Assembly: GCA_024699855.1 (NCBI GenBank)
Contig: JAMPIQ010000002.1
Span: 17,298,001-17,362,000 of the forward strand
Reading direction: 5' to 3'
From: Aphelenchoides besseyi
Lineage: Eukaryota > Nematoda > Chromadorea > Rhabditida > Aphelenchoididae
Length of the DNA: 64,000 nucleotides
A model generated the notes under the pieces. It made no database searches. It had not been told where the DNA came from and worked only from the letters and a program-made list of their open reading frames with translations. Below are positions 21,151 through 31,144 of this stretch, piece by piece. Positions within the stretch are counted from its first letter, which is position 1. Every line of letters starts with the position of its first letter. A program made the translations under genes and the position numbers.

Positions 21151-21334
21151 GTCGACTTTGACACAAACTCCTGATCAAGTCGCTGCACACTTATAGTTCG
21201 AGAAGACAAACAGAAACCCCAACTACTCGAAGAGCCCAACAATTGATTGAAAGAAAAACTCGGAATGAGCGTGTTTTTATAACCAACAATAGGAAACAAG
21301 CTCCCATAAAATTTGTTTATTGTTAAGCTCAATA

Positions 21335-23039
21335 CCAGAGCTCACAGTCATGAAGAGCTTATTCACAGCCAGCAATTCAATCAATCGAAGATCTCCTGTC
21401 TCATAGTTCCCGAGTAAAGGTAAGCACGACAAAGGTGTTTCCAACAAACGACACAGAAAGTAATCTGTAGAAGAGTGCGACAGCTGAAATTGAAGCGAGT
21501 TAACAAACAGATCACTCACATAAAGAAGATGGTCCTACTTTCTGATTGATACATTTCGAAGGCTTTCGCGTGTACGTTCGTTTGATTCTTCTAATCTTCG
21601 TACCAACTAGTCTTTGCAGAATTCAAAAACAAAGCAGATTGGCATCAAAATAATCGTTATTCCATTCCCGCTCACACCCACGGACACTCGCACAAACTGA
21701 AAAGTAAAGTGAGGACGGAAACGAAACGGTCAAAGGATTCGAGTAGTTGGACTAGGAGTCTGCTCTTCGATTCCTCCGCTTGGTCATCCAACGCACTGTT
21801 ATCCTACACTAGTTGAAACGTGAACAGTGTATGATAATAGTGCGTTGATCGACCAGCGGAGAGAAGAGCAGAGGAATGAGTAGAGAAGGAATGACTAGGA
21901 AAGGAATGAGACGATGGAGTGACTGTTTGGACTCATTCCAGGGTTTATATGCTACTCGAATGAGACCATGGAAGCTGCAAAAGGCGTTACCCGCAGTCAA
22001 ATATGCAGTCGCTACCAGTGATAGGAACAGAGAAGGCGGCTAACATCTCTCGGTAGACAAAAGAGAACAATTTTATTGATTGATCGGCGTTCCAATCAGA
22101 TTGTTTTCTCGCTTCCAGGCTTTCCCCGAGGTGATTTTGAATTTGAACGAGATTGGCAGCGTCCTTTAGAATGCAATCACATCTACCAAGACGTCAACAA
22201 TCACTGAGCTGTTGGCTTCAGGTCATATTCTTACATGAAATTGAACAATAGATTGTTGGCTGATTCGAATTTTATTGGATAATCCTTCAGTTTATTTGGT
22301 TCTTTTATACTTATTTGGACTCCGGCTATGGACCATACGTTCTATAACACCTCCAACTATTTCGTTGTTCTCGTAAAACGACAAGTAGTAGTGGAGTTTG
22401 ATTGGTCAGCAAATTTTCAGTTCGGTTTCCAAAACTAATGCGCCCATCAATTCCAAATTACACCAATTGATGCTTGTAATGTGTTTAGTTGTGTGTGAAA
22501 ATTACAACATAAAAAGATCAATTCTTCTAGATAAAGCCAAGTCATCAAATTTAAGCGATTTCTGAGTATATTTATGTTTGCAATTCTGTTCTCGATCAAC
22601 TTCAGGTCTCCAAACTTTTGGAATTATAAATTCTCAACCTTGTCAATGAGAGTGTCAAATAAGAGCTCACCATCATCAATGGTAAGAGCTGCACAAACTT
22701 TTGCAATTTTGGACGATTTTCGACAGATTGTTTGGTTTTGAAGACCTCTCATTTCTTTCTCAGTTATCCGGTAACTACAATTTTAAGCATGATCAATAGC
22801 CGGTGTTTTGGGCTTTCTATTAATGTAAAATGGCAACTAGTTGTTGCTAAAATCTCCGAGATATATCGATTTGCGCGATGGACATGTCATAAAAGGGAAT
22901 GGGGGGTGTTGTGTATTTTAGCTTGTTGGCTGATTGGAATCCGCTGATATTGACAGGGTTTAGAGTTCATGAGTGGTTGTTTTTGTCCTGTTAATCACAC
23001 GCTTTTAGAGTCACTGGTTCCCGAGCTATAGTCAATGAA
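21335..23039. repeat. Direct repeat copy A (about 1.7 kb)
   Basis: This block recurs at 26605-28310 in the same orientation, offset 5,271 bases. The first 1 kb is nearly identical; the rest diverges more (for example around 22460 and 22640) but stays alignable to ...CGAGCTATAGTCAATG at the right end. It contains a minus-strand ORF (21809-22000) with counterparts in both other copies, and an imperfect 112-base hairpin at 21760-21871. No terminal repeats were recognised, so it could be a segmental duplication or a non-autonomous element. Confidence 0.85.
21760..21871. repeat. Long imperfect hairpin in repeat copy A
   Basis: Arm 21760-21809 (CTGCTCTTC...CCTACAC) pairs with 21827-21871 (GTGTATGATAATAGTGCG...AGAGCAG), leaving a 17-base loop. 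Roughly 40 of 45-50 positions can pair. The same structure occurs at 27031-27142. It could form a long RNA hairpin or be a foldback insertion. Confidence 0.7.
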
Positions 23040-23594
23040 AGTTTTCGAAAACACTAAACAGTGAAATTATCGAATATGATTTCAAATACAAACGACTTGA
23101 CATTTCTCTGTCATAGAATCAGAAGTTTAGATTGTGACCACAACTGTGGAAAAGCGGCGGACACTAACAATTGAATGATTGGAAGCTCGGTATTTCGGAA
23201 GTTGTTCAAATAGCTGCATTGAGCTTTGGAGCTTCTACATATACGATGGACAATCAAATACAAATCCATCTAAGGATACATCATAGACATTTATCTACAT
23301 AAATGGACGACTCAGTGTTAAACAATACGGTCTACTTGATTATTGATCTAGCCGCCATTTTAGCATCTTGACCTATATCAAAGGCGTCCAATTACCGTTG
23401 CCACACCCAGGACCGGCGTCTCATTTGCCTTCGGATCCACGGGAAGAACTTCAAAATGAGCATCGAAACGTAGTTAATTGCCTTGTAGTGAATGTTGCAA
23501 ACCGGTAACAGATTAAATTGCCATCAAAACTTGAAGAGATAGACGAAGAACGTACGTCGATCAGCACTTTTCGGGTTGAACAAATGGCGCCGAG
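23040..23594. other. No gene seen
   Basis: AT-rich unique sequence between repeat copy A and the HTH-like frame. Open frames are short and lack family features. Confidence 0.4.
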
Positions 23595-23596
23595 AA

Positions 23597-23794
23597 TCAT
23601 GATTGATTCATCGTCCATTTGTCGCGATTACCGCCTTGAAGTTCGTTGACTACATGGCGTTTAATACGACGACGAAGACGTGGATTCACTTTCATCAGAT
23701 GGCCGAGAGTCTTGCCGGTCTTTCTGCTCAGGTTTTTGAGTAGGCGCTCAACACTCGCCTTGGAAACATTACATTTCGTCGCCATTCCTTTAAT
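23597..23794 (-). pseudogene. Helix-turn-helix fragment, possibly transposase-derived
   Basis: A minus-strand frame encodes MATKCNVSKASVERLLKNLS followed by a basic stretch KVNPRLRRRIKRHVVNEL and then a stop. The first part has the look of a Tc1/mariner-type HTH (small residues, Val-Ser-Lys turn, RLL helix). No catalytic DDE/D part was found downstream, so this is at most a remnant. A host HTH domain cannot be excluded. Confidence 0.35.
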
Positions 23795-23989
23795 GCTTCG
23801 TAAAATTGGGTACAGTATCTTAACTGTTTCTTACTTCTCGTCCGAAAGCGTCTAAAATGAAAGAATATTCAACGACAAAACCAAAAAGCTGAAAAAATCA
23901 CGCTATCATTACTAAGCACGCAAAAAACGCAATAAACCAAGTTTCTTCCCAACTTTTGTCCAGTACTGTATTCACATTTGTCTTGTAAA

Positions 23990-24021
23990 CCCTCGAATCA
24001 CTGCTGAGAGTGATTCGAGGG
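23990..24021. repeat. Perfect 13-bp hairpin
   Basis: CCCTCGAATCACT (23990-24002), a GCTGAG loop, and AGTGATTCGAGGG (24009-24021). The pairing is perfect. There is no T-run after it and no gene immediately upstream, so its role is unknown. Confidence 0.7.
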
Positions 24022-24076
24022 CGTCTAAAATAAGTCAGTTACTGATTGATACAAATTGAATAAACTTATCTTGTGT

Positions 24077-24106
24077 GTACACACACACACACACACAAAC
24101 ACAACA
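24077..24106. repeat. (CA)n microsatellite
   Basis: An uninterrupted ACACACACACACACACACAC run, preceded by GTGTGTAC, makes a short self-complementary dinucleotide tract. Confidence 0.9.
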
Positions 24107-26604
24107 GGGGAAATGAATTGTAAATTTCCCTTGTTTGTTTTGAAACAAACAAAGGACGAGGAGCTGAGTGATCCTGAAATTCCGAATATGTTAAGAAAAA
24201 GAACAGAAATCGAAACTTACCTCGAATAGCGTACTCTTCGAGGACCACTCAGCTACAAATGATGGTGTCTGGGAGATCTACGACGATTAAATACGGATAG
24301 GTGGCACCCAAGCCTGACCTCTAGCTACGAGGACCGCGAGGTGTTTTCTTTCTGAACAAAGCCCTCAAATCGCCGATCATTGTTTTGCGGTGTCTCAATC
24401 ACCAATTAATGAATAGTAGAATTCAAAGCAGACCTTAAGGTAGAACCAGAAGTTGCAATTTGCCTCGGGAATGGTTTGTTTCTGATAGAAAAATTTCAAA
24501 TCACTAGTGAGTGACTCCGGGGGCCTGAAATAATCAAACAATAACTGATACAAATCAGGACAAACCGTAGTTGTGGAACGCTCTGGAATGTCTCTTATTG
24601 TTTGAACACTCAACTCCAAGAGAGGGTTTCTGTGGAGCTCAATTTATTAACTAACTTATACAAATTGAACAAACTTTGAATATGGGGCTTTCTAGAACTA
24701 TTTCGTCCCCATCATAAACTCTCGAATCAGCATTAAGTGTTTCTGTAAGTCTAAACCCAACAATAAATATCGACTAAGAGCCGCACGTTTGTCCTTAGAC
24801 GCGTTGGTGTTAACGAACGTAACAACGAGGCATCAGCGCGTGAGCGCAACGTTTCTATGAGATTTGTGTTAACGATGTTGATGCATTGCTTACGGTTTTT
24901 CTTTTATCGCAACGTTCTTAGCGCTTTTCGAATTCGTCAGCTTCAACGGCACGTGATGTCGAAAATAACCATACGATCATGAATTTGATTGGAAACAAAG
25001 TCGTCGAAAGAGAACTCACGATTTTGGTATTCGCATGGGAAGCTGACCAAAACTCGTCGCTGTTGTTGAAACCAAGCCACCTCCACAAGCAAATGTTGGG
25101 AAAACAGCATGACCTCTTGATTGCAGCAATATAAACGAGAACTGTCAGTGTCGTTGGATTCGAGCTAAAAACTGGTCGATCTCTCGTCCTGTTTCCTCGA
25201 CCCAATCAACCGCTGATATGTGCTTGAATGAAGGACGAAAATTTTGTTGCAGTTGATTGCTCAACAGGAGGGCAGTGAATGTGGCAATTGTACTCACATG
25301 GAAAACGGTTTGTTGACAAAAGAACAACGGTCATTGCTCACAGAAGTTGGTTGAAAGGTAATGGCCTTCGAGTCTGTAAATTGTGAGTTCAAGTCGAAAT
25401 AAAAGTAACCGAAACGCGACTTCACAATTTTTGGCCAATTGATCCTCAGCCAAATGGAAGGCGGAAGTAATGGTCGAGAATCGGCAAGAGTTTTTAAACA
25501 GTTGAGAACGAAGCTAACGGTAACGTTTAAGTGTTTTATCAACAGTCGAAAGGAATACCGGAGAGATTGTCGAAGTATTGAGGGTTCAACCTTCTTGCCG
25601 CCGTCTGTTTAATTTTGGTGGATATTCTGGTTCATAAGGAGTTAATTTGATCGTAAAATTCAATAATCAAATAAAGAATAAGTCATCAAACCCAAGCTGT
25701 TGTCATCTTAGACAACGGTTCAAACTAACGTCGAATGCAAAGTGATGACTATCAAGTCAAAGACATTTTATTTTCTACTCGGCAAAATAAAAGTTTACAA
25801 CAAAAAACGATATAACAGAAACACATCAGTTAGAATTGAGGGGACATTTTTGCTTAAGATTCTTGAGTAACTGCCTTAGAATAGAATTGTAGGCATCAGG
25901 CCGGGCGTCGAAGATGGGTTTCAGTCGAAGCCAAACTAAATTGGAGAGTTTGTCCGGTTCACTGAAAAGGTTCTTGTCCACATTACATCGATCGTATCTC
26001 TGCGACTAGCTATTTTGGAACCATGTATTATATACCGTTGTAACGCTCATTAGTTGAGTTTTCTAAATTGCTAATATACATATTAGAGAAACATCGTAAC
26101 GACCAAAATATGTAAATCCGCACTTGGAGCAAAAATGTAGGAAAGATTTCTACCAAAGTTAATAAGTCCATTGTAATTATTTTATATGCTGTCATATATT
26201 GCATGTCGATGAGCCCCACTGATGCGCACAACCCTATGTTCTTTCGAGGCAATCGGCTCAACTTTTAATATGGTTTGATCAGAAAAACCGATTTCAGTGT
26301 TAATTTCAAGTCAAAAATTTACTCAGTAAAAGTTCGTATCTTGCAAAACAAATGTCAAATACGTACTCTCCATACTCCAATCTATAAGTTTAACACTTTG
26401 CTTCCAATCGTCAACTCCACTTTCTCCCCATCATCATTGCCGATTAGTTAGGAGATCGCAGATTACCTTTGATCACAGGACTTTCGAGTAGACCTATAAA
26501 TCCGATAGTTAAGTGGCACAAGATCTGAAACCAATTGATTTCGACTCACTGAGAAGTGGATGTCGAACTCTCCAAATCATGAGCAGCTTTCTGTCCTGCA
26601 GTCA
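24107..26604. other. Broken minus-strand exon-like fragments; no intact gene
   Basis: Several minus-strand stretches look formerly coding: about 24440-24619 (includes DLYQLLFDYFRPPESL), 25298-25545 (PPSIWLRINWPKIVKSRFGY) and 25148-25212 (VDWVEETGREIDQFLARIQ). Candidate splice sites exist at 25206-25297, but the joined frame meets a stop. The words GATACAAATTGAA and TCGAATCA recur loosely near 24000, 24540 and 24650. I support no gene here beyond the paralogous exon described separately. Confidence 0.35.
25840..25966 (-). pseudogene. Paralogous fragment of the 18.3 kb gene's last exon
   Basis: The minus strand encodes EPDKLSNLVWLRLKPIFDAR, then PDAYNSILRQL and a stop near 25838. It lines up with KPDSLSTGAWNKL...TRPDAYDFILSKL in the last exon of the decayed gene at 18.3-19.5 kb, and shares the same upstream donor context (TTTTCAG-like). 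Other exons of that gene were not found nearby. Confidence 0.6.
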
Positions 26605-28310
26605 CCAGCAGCTCACAGTCATGAAGAGCTTATTCACAGCCAGCAATTCAATCAATCGAAGATCTCCTGTCTCATAGTTCCCGAGTAAAGGTAAGCACGA
26701 CAAAGGTGTTTCCAACAAACGACACAGAAAGTAATCTGTCGACGAGTGCGACAGCTGAAATTGAAGTGAGTTAACAAACAGATCATTCACACGAAGGAGG
26801 TGGTCCTACTTTCTGATTGATACATTTCGAAGGTCTTTGCGTGTACGTTCGTTTGATTCTTCGAATCTTCGTACCAACTAGTCTTTGCAGAGTTCAAAAA
26901 CAAAGCAGATTGGCATCAAAATAATCGTTATTCCATTCCCGCTCACACCCACGGAAACTCGCACAAACTGAAAAGTAAAGTGAGGACGGAAACGAAACGG
27001 TCAAAGGATTCGAGTAGTTGGACTAGGAGTCTGCTCTTCGATTCCTCCGCTTGGTCATCCAACGCACTGTTATCCTACACTAGTTGAAACGTGAACAGTG
27101 TATGATAATAGTGCGTTGATCGACCAGCGGAGAGAAGAGCAGAGGAATGAGTAGAGAAGGAATGACTAGGAAAGGAATGAGACGATGGAGTGACTGTTTG
27201 GACTCATTCCAGGGTTTATATGCTACTCGAATGAGACCATGGAAGCTGCAAAAGGCGTTACCCGCAGTCAAATATGCAGTCGCTACCAGTGATAGGAACA
27301 GAGAAGGCGGTTAACATCTCTCGGTAGACAAAAGAGAACAATTTTATTGATTGATCGGCGTTCCAATCAGATTGTTTTCTCGCTTCCAGGCTTTCCCCGA
27401 GGTGATTTTGAATTTGAACGAGATTGGCAGCGTCCTTTAGAATGCAATCACATCTACCAAGACGTCAACAATCACTGAGCTGTTGGCTTCAGGTCATATT
27501 CTTACATGAAATTGAACAATAGATTGTTGGCTGATTCGAATTTTATTGGATAATCCTTCAGTTTATTTGGTTCTTTTATACTTATTTGGACTCCGGCTAT
27601 CGACCATACGTTCTATAACACCTCCAACCATTTCGTTGTTCTCGTAAAACGACAAGTAGTAGTGGAGTTTGATTGGTCGGCAAATTTTCAGTTCGATTTC
27701 CAAAACCAATGCGTCCATCAACTCCAAATTTACACCAATTGATACTTATAGTATATTTAGTTATTTATCAAAATTACAACAAAGGAGATCAATTCTTCTA
27801 GATAAAACCAAGTCTTCAAATTTAAGCGATTTCTGAGTATATTTATGTTTGCAATTCTGTTCTCGATCAACTTCAGGTCTCCAAACTTTGATGATCGTAA
27901 TCTTCTAAGCTCCTTAACAAGTGTGCCAAATTAGGGCTCACCATCATCAATGGTAAGAGCTGCACAAACTTTTGCAATTTTGGACGATTTTCGACAGATG
28001 GTTTGGTTTTGAAGACCTCTCATTTCTCTCTCAGTTATCCGGTGTCTACAAGTTTACGCACAATCAATAGCCAGGCTTTCAAGCTTTCTATTAACACAAT
28101 ATAAACAATGACTGTTGCCAGAATCTCTAAGCTACATCGATTTGCGCGATGGACATGTCATAAAAGGGAATGGGGGGTGTTGTGTATTTTAGCTTGTTGG
28201 CTGATTGGAATCCGCCGATATTCACAGGGTTTAGAGTTCATGAGTGGTTGTTGTTGTCCTGTTAATCACACGCTTCTAGGGTCACTGGTTCCCGAGCTGT
28301 AGTCAATGGA
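26605..28310. repeat. Direct repeat copy B (about 1.7 kb)
   Basis: Partner of copy A at 21335-23039. It contains the same minus-strand ORF (27080-27271, identical over all 63 residues to that at 21809-22000) and the hairpin at 27031-27142. Divergence rises after about 27650, where small indels are seen. After its right end the flanks of A and B are unrelated. Confidence 0.85.
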
Positions 28311-28754
28311 AGTTCACATTTCGGACATAAACTTTCGAGCTAAAATCTCGATGTTGACGTTTCTGTTTGTTGTTATTTCAACTCACCTAAATTGTGAACA
28401 TGGGTTCGAGCAATTAACAGCTGCAGATGCGAACTGTTATCAGCGAATGATCAAAATCGTGCACTTGAATTTAAAGCTTCACCTTGAATGAGAACGTGAG
28501 GGGACAACAAAACAAAGATCTACAAGCAAATAAAAGAAGTGATTGACATCAACTCACGATCGTTGCGCTTGACTACGACGATAAACGTAAAATCTGTCAT
28601 TTAATTGGAATCCATTGCTATTTCCTTGTGTACCAGATGATAATCCCGTTGAAATAATGGAAGAAATAATCAATTATCTGACTTCAAAAAGGTCATAAAC
28701 TAAACGAATAAGCTTGAAATATTGTCCAATAGAATTAGAATTGACCACCAACCT

Positions 28755-29112
28755 ACGGTCCAAGTTCACATAAGAATGTGACCTGAAGCTAACAGCTCAG
28801 TTGTTGATGTCTTGGTAAATGTGACTGTGTTCAAAGAAACGCCGTCAATATACATGTTCGAATTCGAACTTCAGTAGCACTCCGGGTAAAGTTTGGAGAT
28901 TAAGAAACAACCTGCCAATCATAAATAAACTCGTAATCCATTGTCTACTGAGTGATGCCAACTACCTTATCTATTCTTATCACTTCAGGCTACTGCATCT
29001 ATGACTGCGGGTATCGCCTTCTGCAGTCTCGATGGTCTCATTCGAATATATATAAAGCATGGAAATGAGTCCAAACAGTCATTTTATCGTCTCGTTCCTC
29101 TGCTCCCTTCCG
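28755..29112. repeat. Third, inverted and diverged copy of part of the repeat
   Basis: The reverse complement of about 21895-22250 is recognisable here: GTCCAAG...GAATGTGACCTGAAGC...AACAGCTCAG...GTTGATGTCTTGGTA, then an open frame starting at 29001, MTAGIAFCSLDGLIR, that parallels MTAGNAFCSFHGLIR of copies A and B. Sequence identity is clearly lower than between A and B, so this copy is older. Confidence 0.7.
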
Positions 29113-29480
29113 AAAAAACAGGGAGAACGGCATTCAGTGCCGAGGACAAAAAGGTAAGTGACTGCTTGATCACTGATCTAACTGAATGTTTGCGCCATTG
29201 AAGTTTATATTTGTTCAAATGCGAGTCATTTGAAATGAAGTTTTTCAAATTGGCGTCATTTGGACGTTGGAGTTCAAATGACAGGACGACGGCATACAGT
29301 GCCGGACAAGAAAGTAGTCGACTGCTTGATTACTGATCTAACTGTATGTTTTAGGCATTGAATTTGAAATAACCAAATGCGAGTCATTTGAATTTGAAAA
29401 ATTCAACTTGAGCTACATGCATGTTTCTGTATTAATGCGCGTCATTTGGACGCCGTTCTTCAAATAGCAGGACGACCCTG
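29113..29480. repeat. Two-unit tandem repeat
   Basis: A unit of roughly 165-190 bases occurs twice: (a) ACGGCATTCAGTGCCGAGGA...GACTGCTTGATCACTGATCTAACTG...AAATGCGAGTCATTTGAA...GGCGTCATTTGGACG (about 29126-29265) and (b) ACGGCATACAGTGCCGGACA...GACTGCTTGATTACTGATCTAACTG...AAATGCGAGTCATTTGAA...GCGTCATTTGGACG (about 29288-29453). The recurring CAAATG...CATTTG words can form small hairpins. Confidence 0.7.
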
Positions 29481-29599
29481 CTTTTTGTTCGAGCAATAGA
29501 AACTCGTCCAAGATATTGAACATTTCGCTTTGTATTTTACCCAATTGATTGAACAGATTTCTTGTTTTATTTTCACTTGTTTATTCGGAGGATTTCAAA

Positions 29600-30255
29600 A
29601 GAACCAGCAATTGAAAGCGTGGATAGTTTTTGCATCAAATCAAAAAGTCGATTGCCACTGGAAATGCTGAAGAATTCAGACTCATTCTTGCGACTGATCA
29701 TCACGTTCTGCACGTCGACGAATCTCTTCTCAACGACTACTGGAAGTCAGTTGGAACGAACGACGATTTGACTTTGGATCAACCGCAAGAGACGATTGTT
29801 AATCGTCAAGTGGCAATCTGACATCTTTCTACTTCTTTGACTGAAGACCCCAAAGATCTCAACAAACTTCTCATCAGATCGCAGCTATGAGCATGAAATA
29901 AAAGCGTGTTTTGGAGGCATATTTGCGACTCTACGTTCGTGAAATTTCTTCTCAACGCAGAGACAACGGCCATGTGAAATCGAAAGACGTGCAGCGTACA
30001 GTTTTCAGTAATCACAAGCGAGCACCAAAAATGACTGACCAATTCGTTTAGTGATCAACGCAGCAGCTTCGGTACGTGGAGCGACTCTCAGTCAGAATCC
30101 AACTCGAATTTACGACTTGTTGGCTGCTTCAGCCCTCGAAATCGATCAGCTTCTTTATCCGACTGCTGCAAACAATTACGCCGCAAAGTTGACCAAAATT
30201 TATCGCAATGATTTGTATAACGTTCATAGCTACCGCATTCGAACCGTAGGCCTAC
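29600..30255 (+). pseudogene. Decayed unknown gene
   Basis: Plus-strand coding character continues over about 650 bases but with breaks. One frame from 29630 encodes IKKSIATGNAEEFRLILATD and ends at TGA 29819-29821. The same frame then continues PKDLNKLLIRSQ to another stop. A second frame reads EAYLRLYVREISSQRRDNGH (about 29910-29970), and from about 30048 a third reads VINAAASVRGATLSQNPTRI and YDLLAASALEIDQLL. The pieces look like one protein with one-base shifts near 29890 and 30047. The family is not recognised. Confidence 0.4.
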
Positions 30256-30515
30256 AAATTATAGTAAGTAGTTCGTCAATCTATTTCTTGACGACCAGAT
30301 TCGCGATGACCTGGGCAATCAACGATAAAAACAATGAAATTTTCTGGCTGATTTGTGTGGTGTTTTTCGAATAAACAAATCGCGAAATGTTCGTTTACAG
30401 AAAAAAGTTTATTGAAAATAACAAGTTACAAGGTAACTAAAACCGAAGACAAGATAACAAATGCGATAAAAAATACGAAACATTGTAATGGCAAGAAGAC
30501 AGTCAAAGAAATTGA

Positions 30516-31144
30516 TTAGGTGTTTGAACAAGGTACACGAAGAGATTGAGTGCTTGTTGTTTCCGGTTCCATTTGCACATCACCCGACGGCTCTTCTTCC
30601 GATTTTGTAGTAGTGGTGGTTTGCTTGTTCTGAGTTCTACGCAGTTGATTCTTCAGTTTGTATTCCAACGTTGAATGTGGAACACCAAACTTCGATCCGG
30701 CTTTGTGAACCGACATTCCACCGCTAACGGCTCGCATTGCGTTCTCCAAGGCACTTTTCTCGTATCGTCTGAAAACAAAAACGGTCATTGAGTTCTCTCG
30801 TGCTAATCAGAAGTTGTGTTGAGGACTGAAACTCACCGATATTGACCACGACGTCCTCGAGAAGACTTGGACACCACCCCTTTGTTCGCTTCCGAATGCG
30901 TTGTTCCATTGGCGATTTGTGACAATGTGTTGTGAAACAAAAGATTCAGAGCCGCCAGTTGCTGCAGTTGCAAAAACGCCACGTAATTGGCTGCTGAGTT
31001 GACGGTTGGCGGTTGAATTTGATGATTGAAGAGACTGTTTTGAGGAACACCGAAGAGTCCAAGAGATCGGTTTGGAGTTGAAAATGGCAGAAAAGGTTTG
31101 CTCTCATCGGGACTTTGATTTGACGAACAATTTGGCTCAGACAT
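30516..31144 (-). CDS. mbr-1: Pipsqueak-type HTH transcription factor, MBR-1/E93 (Mblk-1, LCoR) family
   Basis: Two exons (31144-30837 and 30768-30516, joined by a 68-nt GT-AG intron) give 186 residues. The C-terminal half holds the HTH_psq domain: RGRRGQYRRYEKSALENAM, then GGMSVHKAGSKFGVPHSTLE and YKLKNQLRR. It matches the DNA-binding core of insect E93/Mblk-1, vertebrate LCoR and C. elegans MBR-1, which act in the nucleus; MBR-1 is known for neurite pruning. The N-terminal half is Ser/Pro/Gln/Asn rich with QLQQLAALNLL. The start ATG (31142-31144) follows a TCGATCTTTCAG acceptor by 12 bases, suggesting trans-splicing or a further 5' exon. It is shorter than insect E93, so upstream exons or isoforms in the 3 kb spacer are possible. 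A Thr-rich tail ends the protein. Confidence 0.75.

Noticed and set aside
24077..24106. CA microsatellite as a functional element
   Set aside because: Simple dinucleotide repeat; noted only as a repeat.
25140..25205. B-box-like GGATTCGAGC as a second tRNA-SINE
   Set aside because: No tRNA-like arms and no similarity to the 6.2 kb SINE; the minus strand reads as a former exon instead.
25148..25545. Two-exon minus-strand gene
   Set aside because: Splice sites look good, but the joined frame meets a stop three codons into the second exon.
21335..28310. Interpreting copies A and B as long terminal repeats of one element
   Set aside because: The 3.6 kb between them has no gag/pol-type coding and the copies lack TG...CA ends; a duplication explains them better.
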